From NCBI GenBank assembly GCA_015233155.1, contig JADFYG010000035.1:1-63937 (forward strand): a stretch of DNA of 63,937 nt. Direction: 5' to 3'. The notes under the pieces are model-generated. The model ran no database searches and was not told the origin of the DNA. It saw nothing but the letters and a program-made list of their open reading frames with translations. The stretch's first letter is position 1. Each line of letters opens with the position of its first letter. This DNA is from Candidatus Rifleibacteriota bacterium. GTDB taxonomy: Bacteria; Muiribacteriota; Ozemobacteria; Ozemobacterales; Ozemobacteraceae. The position numbers and the translations under genes are program-made. This document shows, in pieces, positions 37,705 to 47,283 of the stretch.

Positions 37705-38109
37705 ATGAAGTTTTTGAAAACAGATACTAGTGCATGCTCTGGCGCCAGGGCCTGTGAAAAGGCCTGCGCAATGACATTTTTCAAAAAAGAAGACTCTGCG
37801 TATTCCTGCATTTTGCACCAGAAGGCCAGCGGCAAAAGCGACCTGAATGTCTGCAATCAATGCGGGGCATGTATCGAAGTTTGCCCCGTGAAAGCTCTTT
37901 CCCGCAATAAGCTCGGGGTTGTCATGGTCGACAAGAAAACATGTATAGGCTGTTTTATGTGCGTGGGTTTTTGTCCGACGGTTTCGATGCGACGGGCACC
38001 CGGTTCACGTGAACCCTTCAAATGTGTCTCCTGCGGTGCATGTGTCAAGGCATGCCCATCGAAAGCACTTTCATTGAGCGAGAAGGATCACGCCGGTCTT
38101 CCCTGCTGA
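37705..38109 (+). CDS. Polyferredoxin, electron-transfer subunit for aldehyde:ferredoxin oxidoreductase
   Basis: This protein of 134 residues contains three regular CxxCxxCxxxCP motifs (CNQCGACIEVCP, CIGCFMCVGFCP, CVSCGACVKACP) and an irregular N-terminal set (CSGARACEKAC), enough cysteines for up to four [4Fe-4S] clusters. It resembles the HycB-like small subunit that accompanies some aldehyde:ferredoxin oxidoreductases. It is the first gene of the cofactor and oxidoreductase unit, with AAAGGAG upstream of the ATG. It probably passes electrons from the tungsten enzyme to a soluble ferredoxin or another acceptor. Confidence 0.88.
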   Translation: MKFLKTDTSACSGARACEKACAMTFFKKEDSAYSCILHQKASGKSDLNVCNQCGACIEVCPVKALSRNKLGVVMVDKKTCIGCFMCVGFCPTVSMRRAPGSREPFKCVSCGACVKACPSKALSLSEKDHAGLPC

Positions 38110-38195
38110 TCGGGATTTACGGCATTTTCCATCGACCTACATTGAGAATCAGTGTGATGAACACTTAACCGAATGATAGCAAAGGACAAATATCG

Positions 38196-40394
38196 ATGAG
38201 CATCGATTTTACCAAGCGCACATGTTACACAGCCGACGTCGAAAAGATGAAAGCGGCTCACAAGCTGCTGGTCGAGGTTCCATTCAAACCAAGTCTTCCC
38301 GAACGCGGTTACAACAACCGTTCGCTGCATATCGACCTGACCACCATGAAGGTTACCGAAAAACAGGTCACAGATCAGATGAAGCAGATTTTCATCGGCG
38401 GTCGCGGCTTCGGTCTCTGGTATCTCTGGAATGCAATCAAGCCTTCCACTAAATGGAATGATTCCGAAAACGATATCGTGATCAGCCCGGGGCCTGTCGG
38501 GGGCAACACACAGTATCCCGGCTCGGGGAAATCGCTCGTCGTAACCCTTTCCCCGCTCACTGGTGTGCCGATCGACAGTAATGTCGGCGGTTATTTCGGG
38601 CCGTTGATGAAATTCTGCGGTTTCGACGCAATCGAAATTCAGGGAAAAGCCAAAAATGATGTCATCGTCCTGATTGACGGACAGAAGGGTGTCATACGAA
38701 TTGAAGAAGCTCCGCTCGAATCTCCGGATTCCCACATCGCTGCCGAGCTCTTTACGCATGAGTATGCGAATGACCATGATGATCTGCGCAACGTATCAGT
38801 AGTCTCTGCAGGTCGCGGAGCGGAACACGCACTCGTAGGCTGTCTCAATTTCTCATGGTTTGATGTGCGACGAGGCTGTACTCGCCTAAAGCAGGCCGGC
38901 CGTGGCGGCATCGGAAGCGTCTTCCGCGATAAAAAGGTAAAAGCCCTTGTCGTTCACGCACCGCCGGTCAAGGGTGACATGAACCACCCGGTAGATATAG
39001 ACCGCATTGCAAAAGTCGGAGTCAAATTGCACCGCGAAATACATGACAATGATGACAAGCAATGTCACATGCGGCGACAGGGAACGGCGCATCTGGTCGA
39101 GATCATGGATGCCTACGATCTGCTGCCATGCAATAATTTCCAGTTCGGCAAACATCCGGATGTAAAGAACATCGAGTCAAAAGTATGGGATGCACGTTTC
39201 ACACAAGGTATTCCGGACGGATGCTGGTATGGATGCTCAATGCAATGCTCAAAAGGTGCAGACGGCCACGTCGTAAAAAGCGGCCCATACAAGGGCGACA
39301 CGGTCACCGTAGACGGTCCCGAGTATGAAACAGCAGCCGGATGTGGTTCGAATTGCGGTATTTTCGATCGCGACTGGCTTCTGGAGGCTAATTTCTATTG
39401 TGATACGTATGGCATCGATACCATATCGTTCGGAACATTGACGGCCTTTGTCATGGAATGCTACCAGCGCGGAATTCTCAACAAGGAACGCACCGGCGGG
39501 CTGGAGCTTTCATGGGGAAATGCAGCCGCACAGCTTGAATTGCTTCATAGAATCGCGCGGGGTGAAGGTTTCGGCCTTATCGCCGGTCAAGGCATTCGTC
39601 GCATGAAGAAGATTTTTTCAGAAAAAGGCTGGGGCGATCTGGCTTTCCTGAACGATATCGGCATGGAAGTCAAGGGTCTCGAATACTCGCAGTACATGTC
39701 CAAGGAGTCGCTGGCTCAGCAGGGCGGCTATGCTCTCGCCAACAAGGGGCCGCAACATGACGAAGCCTGGCTGATTTTCATGGATATGGTTAACAACCAC
39801 ATCCCGACGTTCGAAGACAAGGCCGAAGCGCTGCATTATTTTCCTCTGTTCAGAACATGGTTCGGTCTGAACGGTCTGTGCAAATTGCCATGGAATGACG
39901 TAGAACCGGCTGACAATGCCATGACCAGCGAGCCGGCAAAAGTTCCTGAACACGTTCAGAATTATTGCGAAATCTTCACAGCCATTACCGGCCGTGAAAT
40001 CGACAAGACGGAGCTTATTCGCATGTCAGAGGGAGTATACCAGTTCCAGCGGGTCTTCAATCTGCGCATGGGATACGGCAAACGCGCAGACGATGTTCCT
40101 CCATACCGATCGGTTGGACCCGTCACGAAGGAAGAGTATGAATCCCGCGCCGAGCGTTATGACAAGCAGTTGAAGGAGCTAATCTTCGTGGATCCGGCAG
40201 GGAAATCCGTTGATGAAAAGATCGCCATCCACCGGAAATACCGCGAAGACCGCTACCAGAAACTTATGGATGCCGTATACAAGCGTCGTGGCTGGACACG
40301 GGAAGGCATACCGACTCTTGAGACCCTGAAAAAATTCAAAGTCGATTTCCCGGAGGTCGTTGAGGTGGTTAAACACCATATCAGCAAGATCTGA
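38196..40394 (+). CDS. aor: Tungsten-type aldehyde:ferredoxin oxidoreductase
   Basis: This catalytic subunit of 732 residues oxidises aldehydes to acids (or the reverse) with a bis-pterin tungsten cofactor and one [4Fe-4S] cluster. The N-terminal family domain is visible (NNRSLHIDLTTMKV, IGGRGFGLWYLWNAI, NDIVISPGPV, GSGKSLVVTLSPLTG). Cluster ligands appear as CWYGCSMQC plus a distal cysteine in LNGLCKLPWND. The spacing C-x3-C-x3-C differs from the C-x2-C-x3-C of archaeal AOR. The protein is longer than the usual 600-650 residues, with a C-terminal extension (KSVDEKIAIHRKYREDRY). The ferredoxin gene lies 86 bp upstream and the ThiS-ThiF gene 9 bp downstream. The aldehyde substrate is unknown. 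Confidence 0.93.
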   Translation: MSIDFTKRTCYTADVEKMKAAHKLLVEVPFKPSLPERGYNNRSLHIDLTTMKVTEKQVTDQMKQIFIGGRGFGLWYLWNAIKPSTKWNDSENDIVISPGPVGGNTQYPGSGKSLVVTLSPLTGVPIDSNVGGYFGPLMKFCGFDAIEIQGKAKNDVIVLIDGQKGVIRIEEAPLESPDSHIAAELFTHEYANDHDDLRNVSVVSAGRGAEHALVGCLNFSWFDVRRGCTRLKQAGRGGIGSVFRDKKVKALVVHAPPVKGDMNHPVDIDRIAKVGVKLHREIHDNDDKQCHMRRQGTAHLVEIMDAYDLLPCNNFQFGKHPDVKNIESKVWDARFTQGIPDGCWYGCSMQCSKGADGHVVKSGPYKGDTVTVDGPEYETAAGCGSNCGIFDRDWLLEANFYCDTYGIDTISFGTLTAFVMECYQRGILNKERTGGLELSWGNAAAQLELLHRIARGEGFGLIAGQGIRRMKKIFSEKGWGDLAFLNDIGMEVKGLEYSQYMSKESLAQQGGYALANKGPQHDEAWLIFMDMVNNHIPTFEDKAEALHYFPLFRTWFGLNGLCKLPWNDVEPADNAMTSEPAKVPEHVQNYCEIFTAITGREIDKTELIRMSEGVYQFQRVFNLRMGYGKRADDVPPYRSVGPVTKEEYESRAERYDKQLKELIFVDPAGKSVDEKIAIHRKYREDRYQKLMDAVYKRRGWTREGIPTLETLKKFKVDFPEVVEVVKHHISKI

Positions 40395-40403
40395 TATCGA
40401 ACA

Positions 40404-41240
40404 ATGAATGTATTCGTAAACGAGAAAAAGACGGCCGTTCCTGACGGTTCCAGTGTGGCCGAGCTTGTCTCGCGGTACAAACCTGATGCTGATATATTCG
40501 TCAAGAATGGTTTTTTGACCACTCCGGGCGAGAGCATGAAAGAGGGCGATCGACTGGTCCTGATCAGGCGCGGGGAGGTTCCCGCGCCTGAGGACCTCGA
40601 AGCGCTGATTTCAGCGCGCCATACTCCCGGTATCATGTCCAAACTTAAAAAAGCCACGATCGGAATTGCCGGTTGCGGGGGTCTTGGCTCCACGTCTGCT
40701 ATCTCTCTCGCTCGTATCGGAATAGGTCGCCTCATCATCGTCGATTTTGACGTAGTCGAACCTTCAAACCTCAACCGCCAACAGTTCTTCATCGATCAGA
40801 TCGGACGCCCGAAAGTCGAGGCCTTGCGTGAAACTATCGCCCGCATAAACCCTGCAATATCCGTTGTAGCTCATGCCGTTAAACTCGATGCAACGAATAT
40901 CCCGACTATCTTTCGAAGCGTAGATGTTCTGGTCGAAGCGTTTGATCGCGCCGACCAAAAAGCAATGCTTGTCGAGACAGTATCAAGGACACTACCCGGT
41001 CTGCCTCTCATTCTTGGTCTCGGAATGGCTGGCTGGGGCGGCAATGATATTCTGAAAACACGCCACCTGGAAAACTGGCATATATGCGGTGACAGTAATA
41101 CTGAAGCAGCCGCTTCGGTCGGTCTGATGGCTCCACGAGTCGGAATAGTAGCTAATATGCAGGCCAATCAGGTAATGGAGGTCCTGCTGGGTCCCGATCC
41201 GCAACTGAAAAATGATGTCGGTATGCCCGAGGAGACTTAA
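40404..41240 (+). CDS. ThiS-ThiF fusion: sulfur-carrier domain joined to an E1-like adenylyltransferase
   Basis: In this protein of 278 residues the first 65 resemble ThiS/MoaD (MNVFVNEKKTAVPDGSSVAEL, then LVLIRRGEV) but have no terminal Gly-Gly. The rest is a ThiF/MoeB/HesA adenylyltransferase with IAGCGGLGSTSAISLARIG, the nucleotide loop DFDVVEPSNLNRQQFF and DRADQKAM. It should activate the C-terminal glycine of a carrier protein with ATP, and the carrier encoded 5 bp downstream ends in Gly-Gly and is the natural substrate. The internal carrier-like domain may be structural. Position next to aldehyde:ferredoxin oxidoreductase points to dithiolene sulfur insertion in the tungsten cofactor. 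Confidence 0.9.
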   Translation: MNVFVNEKKTAVPDGSSVAELVSRYKPDADIFVKNGFLTTPGESMKEGDRLVLIRRGEVPAPEDLEALISARHTPGIMSKLKKATIGIAGCGGLGSTSAISLARIGIGRLIIVDFDVVEPSNLNRQQFFIDQIGRPKVEALRETIARINPAISVVAHAVKLDATNIPTIFRSVDVLVEAFDRADQKAMLVETVSRTLPGLPLILGLGMAGWGGNDILKTRHLENWHICGDSNTEAAASVGLMAPRVGIVANMQANQVMEVLLGPDPQLKNDVGMPEET

Positions 41241-41245
41241 ATACG

Positions 41246-41443
41246 ATGATCAAGGTTAATGATAAACCAGTCGAATATGAGGAAGGCATGACGGTTACAG
41301 ATGTAATCAAAAAATGTAATTTCATGTTTCCACTTTTGATCGTGAAAATTGATGGGGTTTATGTCACGCGCGACACCTATAACACGACTCCTGTTCCGGA
41401 CGCGTGCGAAATGGACATCATCCATCTGATCAGCGGCGGTTGA
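41246..41443 (+). CDS. MoaD/ThiS-family sulfur carrier protein
   Basis: This 65-residue beta-grasp carrier starts MIKVNDKPVEYEEGMTVTDV and ends MDIIHLISGG. The terminal Gly-Gly is the site of adenylation and thiocarboxylation. It follows its probable activating enzyme by 5 bp. It most likely donates sulfur for molybdopterin or tungstopterin synthesis for the oxidoreductase upstream. A role in thiamine synthesis is less likely, because no thi genes are nearby. Its stop codon overlaps the probable TTG start of the next gene (TTGA). Confidence 0.9.
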   Translation: MIKVNDKPVEYEEGMTVTDVIKKCNFMFPLLIVKIDGVYVTRDTYNTTPVPDACEMDIIHLISGG

Positions 41444-43716
41444 AAAGAAAGCGAACTGGTTACGAGTATCTTTTTATTCTCCTCATTTTCGCCGGAGGAG
41501 TTCGCTTTGCTTACATTGCGGAACAAATAAACGATCCGTTTTTCAGGCATCCCGGGGTCGATGCGGAATATAACCGGTATTGGGCACGCGGTCTTGCCTT
41601 CGGCGACTGGAAACCTCCGACCGGACGACTGGATCCACATATTTCGGACCGCGCATTTTTCAAGCCGCCCGGTTACCCGGCTTTTCTCGCAACCATTTAT
41701 CGTATATTCGGCGACACCGATATTATGCCGCGGCTTGTGCAAATCGGTTTCGGACTCGCTAATCTGATCCTGCTTTTCACGCTCGCAAAGCGCCTGTTCG
41801 ACACATGGACAGGGCTTATAGCGACTGGATTGTGTGCATTTTCGCCCAGCCTCGTCTTCTACGAAGGTGAGTTACTGGAGCCGACTCCATTCATAACGAT
41901 TTGCCTGCTGCTTCTGCTGATTCTCACACTCTCATTGCGTCGCGCGGATGATTCCACGCCAGAAACGATGTGTTCATTTTCTGTATCCCGGGCGGGAATA
42001 TCAGGGATAGTACTGGGAATCGGCTCATTGATTCGCCCCAATTTACTTGTTTTTGCTCCGTTTGCCGCATGGCACATCTTTCGAACTGCATTGCATCATT
42101 CAGCCGTGGCCGAAGCGACAAAATTCAAAGCGTATTTTAATAATATTCGAAGAACATGTGTGAAGATGCTGGCCTTTTGCGCGGGGATCACTCTCATAAT
42201 ATTGCCGGTCACGTTACGCAACGCAACATGTGAGCCCGGACTGGTGCTGCTTTCAGCAAATGGAGGACTCAATCTGTATCTTGGAAACCACCCCGGCTCC
42301 GACGGAATTTCTCCGGCTGCCGCCGATTTTGAAGAATGGACCTGTTTTGATTGGCCACATGATGTTGCAGTTCTATCGCGCAAATATGGACGAGCCATTT
42401 CGTCAGCCGAAGCTTCAGATGAATTCACCAGCCGAGCAATAATCTGGATTGTCGACAACCCTGGACAATTCTTAACTCTTCTGTGGCGCAAGACACTTCT
42501 ATTTTGGGGACCGTTAGAAATTACAAACGCCGGCAATCGGGAAGACGAGTTCGAAATTGCCCGTTCCTCCATCCTTCGCAAGCTGCCAGTCCACTTTTCA
42601 ATAATTTTCGCCATGGCATTGTTTGGCATCTGGAAAACATGGCGAAATGATCTGAATACAAAATTATTCGATATATCGTCCAATGAAGAGACGAACAGAA
42701 AGCTCCTCATTTATTTTATTGTTTCCATATTCGTTTCATATCTGCCTTTTTTTATCGCCGGCCGCTTTCGCGCACCGATAATCCCAGTACTGGCAATCTT
42801 TTCCGCAGTCGGCCTCATGCACATTGTCAAAAGTTTTTTGCTTCGAAATTATGCTTCAATGTCGTTGGCAATGATGATTTTTATTTTGGTTTCGGTGAAC
42901 TGGTCCGGATATAATCCTGATTTTGCACAGGGAAATTTTCTCCTGGGTCTTGCATGGGCTGGAAAGAGCGATTTTAAAAAAGCCAGCGCTTGCTACGAAG
43001 ATGCAATACGTATCAATCCCGCTCATGCACGGGCACATACAAATCTTGGGGCCATGTTTCTCACATCAGGAAATACAAACGAAGCCGCAAAACATTTCGA
43101 GGCTGCTTTGCGAGTTCGTCCGGCATGGGCAACTGCTCTGTATAATATCGGCCTTTTACGTATTCGCCAGGGGAAACCTGCTGATGCTCTTTCATTTTTT
43201 GAAAGAGCCACCGACGTTCGCTCTGATCATGTTCCCGCGCTATGTGAGCTCGGCAAGACACTATGCCGACTTGGCAGGTCACGCGAGGCGATTTCCCCTT
43301 TACGGGCAGCAGTATCCCTTGAACCAGACAATCCCGAACTTCTTCAGGCACTGGGATTGGCCCTTTGCGCGTCAGGCGATACCAGTGCAGCGATTCCGAT
43401 CTTCCGCAAAGCGGTTTCCATAAAGCGGGACTTTCCCGCTGCCATGTATAATCTTGCTCTCGCTCTCGACGTGGAAAACAATTTAGACGATGCCATTAAG
43501 GCATATCGCGAGATGCTCAGCATTGCGACGGGCGACGCGGATGCAATGAATAATCTCGCCGTAACACTATTTCGAAAGGGCGATATTATCGGCGCTCGGG
43601 ATACTGTTGCAAGTTGTCGAAGCTTTGGCATCGAACCTCATCCGGAATTCCTGGCCGCACTCGCATCCTCGTCAGGCGCAGCATCTTCGGAAAAGCGTCT
43701 TCCATACGCGCGATAG
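41440..43716 (+). CDS. GT39-type membrane glycosyltransferase with C-terminal TPR repeats
   Basis: This protein of about 758 residues has an N-terminal multi-helix glycosyltransferase (residues 1-485) of the PMT_2/ArnT type: the first loop has HPGVDAEYNRYWARG and FFKPPGYPAFLA, followed by the acidic YEGELLEPTPF. About seven TPR units fill residues 500-745 (KASACYEDAIRINPAHARAH, AAKHFEAALRVRP, ALSFFERATDV and so on). Such enzymes move sugars from polyprenyl phosphate to proteins or lipids, and the TPR part may hold the acceptor. TTG at 41440 overlaps the stop of the carrier gene and suggests translational coupling. A GTG at 41404 is the alternative start. Functional links to the tungsten enzyme are not obvious. 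Confidence 0.85.
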   Translation: MKRKRTGYEYLFILLIFAGGVRFAYIAEQINDPFFRHPGVDAEYNRYWARGLAFGDWKPPTGRLDPHISDRAFFKPPGYPAFLATIYRIFGDTDIMPRLVQIGFGLANLILLFTLAKRLFDTWTGLIATGLCAFSPSLVFYEGELLEPTPFITICLLLLLILTLSLRRADDSTPETMCSFSVSRAGISGIVLGIGSLIRPNLLVFAPFAAWHIFRTALHHSAVAEATKFKAYFNNIRRTCVKMLAFCAGITLIILPVTLRNATCEPGLVLLSANGGLNLYLGNHPGSDGISPAAADFEEWTCFDWPHDVAVLSRKYGRAISSAEASDEFTSRAIIWIVDNPGQFLTLLWRKTLLFWGPLEITNAGNREDEFEIARSSILRKLPVHFSIIFAMALFGIWKTWRNDLNTKLFDISSNEETNRKLLIYFIVSIFVSYLPFFIAGRFRAPIIPVLAIFSAVGLMHIVKSFLLRNYASMSLAMMIFILVSVNWSGYNPDFAQGNFLLGLAWAGKSDFKKASACYEDAIRINPAHARAHTNLGAMFLTSGNTNEAAKHFEAALRVRPAWATALYNIGLLRIRQGKPADALSFFERATDVRSDHVPALCELGKTLCRLGRSREAISPLRAAVSLEPDNPELLQALGLALCASGDTSAAIPIFRKAVSIKRDFPAAMYNLALALDVENNLDDAIKAYREMLSIATGDADAMNNLAVTLFRKGDIIGARDTVASCRSFGIEPHPEFLAALASSSGAASSEKRLPYAR

Positions 43717-43857
43717 ATATGTCGTAAAAAAAATTTCGGGATGATAGAATGCAGATAATATATTCATCTGATTCCCCGGTGGAGGATAGTGCTGCATGTA
43801 TGAAATGGTTCTCCCCGTCTGATATGGCTTCCCTGCTAGTAATAGTGGCATAAGCGA

Positions 43858-46800
43858 ATGAGTATTCCGGCCTTTTTCCCTGCAATCGTCGAGCGCATGC
43901 GTGAAGCCGTCTTCGTTCGCAATCTCGAACGAAAAGTGATTTACGTCAATGCAGCCACAGAACGTCTTCTCGGATGGGTCCAGGCTGATGTCCTGAATCG
44001 TACCTGCAGTGAAATATTCGGACCGAACTGCATGAGCGACGGAAAAGATTGTCCATTTGAAGGTCCAGCAGTGGCCACCCCCGGTTCGGCAATATATGAG
44101 CATGATTTAATTCTGTCGAACGGTGAGCGAAAGAGGCTTCGCATCTCAGTAACACCGTTTTTCGATGCAGCCGTTGCCGCCGGAACCATCTCCATCCTGG
44201 AAGACCTGACCATAGTAAAAATGTCGAATACCCGCATTGAACCAAGTGATAATCGATATCGAACCATTGGCGAAGACGTAAAAACCACCAAGGAAGAGCT
44301 GGAAAGAAGAATAGAAGAGCGAACGGTCGCGCTCACTCTGGCTAATAACCTTCTACGCTGGGAAAATGAGGAACGCCAGCGATTATCATGTGAGCTGGAG
44401 CGGTTCCGTGATGCGTTGAACAGTTCCTCCGACAGTGTTTTTATTTTCGATCCGCGGACGCTGCGATTTGTAGATGTCAATGAAACAGCATGTGTTTCAT
44501 TCGGATATAGCCGTGAAAATCTGCTAAAAATGGATCTTTCCACAATAACACCGCTGTTACCGATCGACGAGATTCGTAGATTGATAGATCCAGTGATAAA
44601 GGGGCATACAAAGACGGCTGTCATCGAGACAACTCATGTACGAACTGATGGCACGCGTTTTCCCGTCGAAATACGTTTGCGATTTACATCACACGCCGGA
44701 ACTCCTTTTCTCGTGGGCATTGCTCGTGATGTGACCGAGCGTAGTGCCGCGGCAGATCGGATTATGCAGGCCAAAGAAGTAGCGGAGCGAGCGAACCACG
44801 CCAAAAGTGATTTCCTTTCCTGTATGAGCCATGAACTTCGCACGCCTATGAACGCCATTCTGGGCTTTGCACAGTTATTGGAAAGTGATGTCACTGAACC
44901 GCTCACACAAAGTCAGCGGGAATGCATTATCGAGATACTGAATGCCGGAAATCATCTGCTGGAACTGATCAATGAAATACTCGACCTGAGCCGCATAGAA
45001 TCGGGGAAAATCAGGCTTTCAATGGAATCGGTCAATTTGCACTCCCTGCTTGACGAGAGCATCGCCATGGTTGAGCCCGTTGCCCTGAACCGCCACATAA
45101 CAATCATACGTGAATATTCGACGCAAAATCCCGTCTGTGTATCAGCTGATCGTTCTCGGCTTCGTCAGGTGCTCCTGAACCTTCTTTCAAATGCGATCAA
45201 ATTCAATAAACTCAATGGGCGGGTGGTCATTCGGACTGTCATGGAAAAAAACGAACGCTTGCGTCTGAGCATTGCTGATACCGGCCCCGGCATTCCCCAG
45301 GAATATCATAAAACCATCTTCGAACCATTTACACGTATTTCCAGCGAGCTGGTCGAACATGAAGGGGCTGGCGTCGGACTTACAATTGCTTCCCGACTTA
45401 TGCAAGCAATGAATGGATCCATAGGACTCGAAAGTTCTCCGGAACGAGGGGCCACCTTCTGGATCGAACTTATTCAGGCGAAAACGAGCAAAGAACAAGG
45501 CATTCCACTAACAGGGTCAGCAACCTCTTCTCCTTCTTCAATACTCCACGAGGAATCAGCCAATATAAAGTGTATTCTCTGCGTAGAAGACGACCCGATA
45601 AATCTTAATCTGATTCGACACCTGTTACGACGGCTCGGTAATTTTTCATTACTGACAGCCACGAATGGGCACCTTGCTATTGAAATGGCTCGTGCTCACA
45701 AGCCCGCCCTGATCCTCATGGATATAAATCTTCCAGGGCTGAACGGCATTGATGCTCTGAGACAACTACATGCAGATCCAGGGACCGCCGGAATTCCGGT
45801 CGTGGCAATAAGTGGAATGGCGACGGCAGCTGATGTGCAAAAAGGCCTTGATGCAGGTTTTGATGAGTATATTACCAAACCTATCGATATTCCGCGTTTT
45901 CGATCGATCGTCTCACGCATCCTATGTTTTTTTCTCATACCCATTTTTTTCGCCGCCGCAGCCTGCTTTGCACAGACAAACGGAGACTCATGGTTAATGG
46001 CAACGGCATCTTTATCCCTTTCGGAAGAGCGCGCGGAGGTAGCGCGTTCCCTTCCAACACTCCTTACAAGTCTTCCGCTTTTCCGCGACGCTAATACCAT
46101 TCGCCCGGACGGCCGCCACTGGAATCGCCGCGACAGAATGAAATCAGAACATTCAAAAGTTCTGGCTGGTGATCGCCCCCGTGGGCTGGCAATCGGCCTG
46201 TATCACTTGTTCGACAACTGGTACATCCTCGAATCACTCTGGCACGGCAATGCCTCCGACACCGTAAAAGACCACAACCTGCATCTTCTCGATCTCGGCA
46301 GAAACCTCCTGTGCGGAAGTGTACATCAGGATGGCACGCACTCGCTCAACGCGGATTTCTCATGGTACAGCCACGATGGTTTGCTTTATATGCAGGGATT
46401 TTCTGAATTATCCAGCGATTCCGGAATCCTTTACCGGTTCCGCATACCACCATTCGTATGGAAGCCGGATGCTCAGGGTTTCGATTCTCTTCCTCCGGTC
46501 TCCTCAATAAGCAAAACGCCGGAAAATGCCCCATCTCCGATGATTTCTCCGGAGAGTATCTCACTTCGCGACGCGTGGTATGCGGTATATCCTATTCTCG
46601 AGCCGCGAGAGCCGGACTTTTCCCTTTCGAAAAAGGAGTTCGCGACAGACACATTGACCCTTCACTTTCCTGATGACGACAACGGAAATCCAGGCCCTAC
46701 GTTCGCGCTCCCATGGAAAAATATTTTTGGCGGTGACTTTTCCATTTCCAATACTGTCCCGCGCCGGCGATATCCGGTTGAGCGGCGAACTCCCGATCAT

Positions 46801-47283
46801 GAGTGGACGCTGCGGGACTCCTTATCCGGGGGCAAATTGCTGCCTTCCTGGCACCTTTTTGACCGTTTTGGCCGCGATTGTCTCCTGCCCTTTGATTCCG
46901 CGCCATCGAGAATGGGTTTCACGGCGGCAGGAATCTGGATACTCAATAACGAGCAACTCTACTGGGGAGATTCGGCGGATATACGCAGCCACACACTACG
47001 TCGTTACCCCTTTCGCCGGGTCATGGCCGTTTCTGAAATCGGCCCTGACGCTTTATTGGTTACATGTTCGGATTGTCTGATCGCTCTTCAGCCACGGCAT
47101 GGTCGTGGCCACATTTTCCTGCGCCGTCCACACCCGGATGATGAACAATCCTTCTGGGTCTCCGCATGGCGCATCAGTTCCGGAGATTTCATCCTGTCCG
47201 AGCAGCTTGAATCCTTAGGAAGCGGAGAAACAGGCCGACTGCTGCGTGTTCGTCTTAAACGGGACCCATTCGCTGAATTATGA
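43858..47283 (+). CDS. Hybrid sensor kinase joined in frame to a signal-peptide-like segment and an unknown extracytoplasmic domain
   Basis: The frame encodes 1141 residues. Residues 1-685 are a soluble hybrid kinase: PAS (about 8-120, with NCMSDGKDCPF), a coiled coil, PAS (185-300), HisKA with MSHELRTPMNAIL (His325), HATPase with LLNLLSNAIKF and ADTGPGI, and a receiver (565-685) with Asp622 in LMDINLPG. Right after the receiver comes LCFFLIPIFFAAAACFAQ (689-706), which looks like an export signal or anchor, then about 435 residues of unknown, tryptophan-rich domain. A T7 run (45927-45933) lies at the junction. Loss of one T would end the kinase at 45997 and start a separate exported protein at ATG 45924. 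So this may be two genes merged by a sequence error or by slippage, or a real fusion. The next gene overlaps by ATGA. Confidence 0.8.
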   Translation: MSIPAFFPAIVERMREAVFVRNLERKVIYVNAATERLLGWVQADVLNRTCSEIFGPNCMSDGKDCPFEGPAVATPGSAIYEHDLILSNGERKRLRISVTPFFDAAVAAGTISILEDLTIVKMSNTRIEPSDNRYRTIGEDVKTTKEELERRIEERTVALTLANNLLRWENEERQRLSCELERFRDALNSSSDSVFIFDPRTLRFVDVNETACVSFGYSRENLLKMDLSTITPLLPIDEIRRLIDPVIKGHTKTAVIETTHVRTDGTRFPVEIRLRFTSHAGTPFLVGIARDVTERSAAADRIMQAKEVAERANHAKSDFLSCMSHELRTPMNAILGFAQLLESDVTEPLTQSQRECIIEILNAGNHLLELINEILDLSRIESGKIRLSMESVNLHSLLDESIAMVEPVALNRHITIIREYSTQNPVCVSADRSRLRQVLLNLLSNAIKFNKLNGRVVIRTVMEKNERLRLSIADTGPGIPQEYHKTIFEPFTRISSELVEHEGAGVGLTIASRLMQAMNGSIGLESSPERGATFWIELIQAKTSKEQGIPLTGSATSSPSSILHEESANIKCILCVEDDPINLNLIRHLLRRLGNFSLLTATNGHLAIEMARAHKPALILMDINLPGLNGIDALRQLHADPGTAGIPVVAISGMATAADVQKGLDAGFDEYITKPIDIPRFRSIVSRILCFFLIPIFFAAAACFAQTNGDSWLMATASLSLSEERAEVARSLPTLLTSLPLFRDANTIRPDGRHWNRRDRMKSEHSKVLAGDRPRGLAIGLYHLFDNWYILESLWHGNASDTVKDHNLHLLDLGRNLLCGSVHQDGTHSLNADFSWYSHDGLLYMQGFSELSSDSGILYRFRIPPFVWKPDAQGFDSLPPVSSISKTPENAPSPMISPESISLRDAWYAVYPILEPREPDFSLSKKEFATDTLTLHFPDDDNGNPGPTFALPWKNIFGGDFSISNTVPRRRYPVERRTPDHEWTLRDSLSGGKLLPSWHLFDRFGRDCLLPFDSAPSRMGFTAAGIWILNNEQLYWGDSADIRSHTLRRYPFRRVMAVSEIGPDALLVTCSDCLIALQPRHGRGHIFLRRPHPDDEQSFWVSAWRISSGDFILSEQLESLGSGETGRLLRVRLKRDPFAEL

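Noticed and set aside
38088..38777. Open frame of 229 codons antisense to the aldehyde:ferredoxin oxidoreductase
   Set aside because: It is covered by conserved AOR sequence on the other strand and has no start signal.
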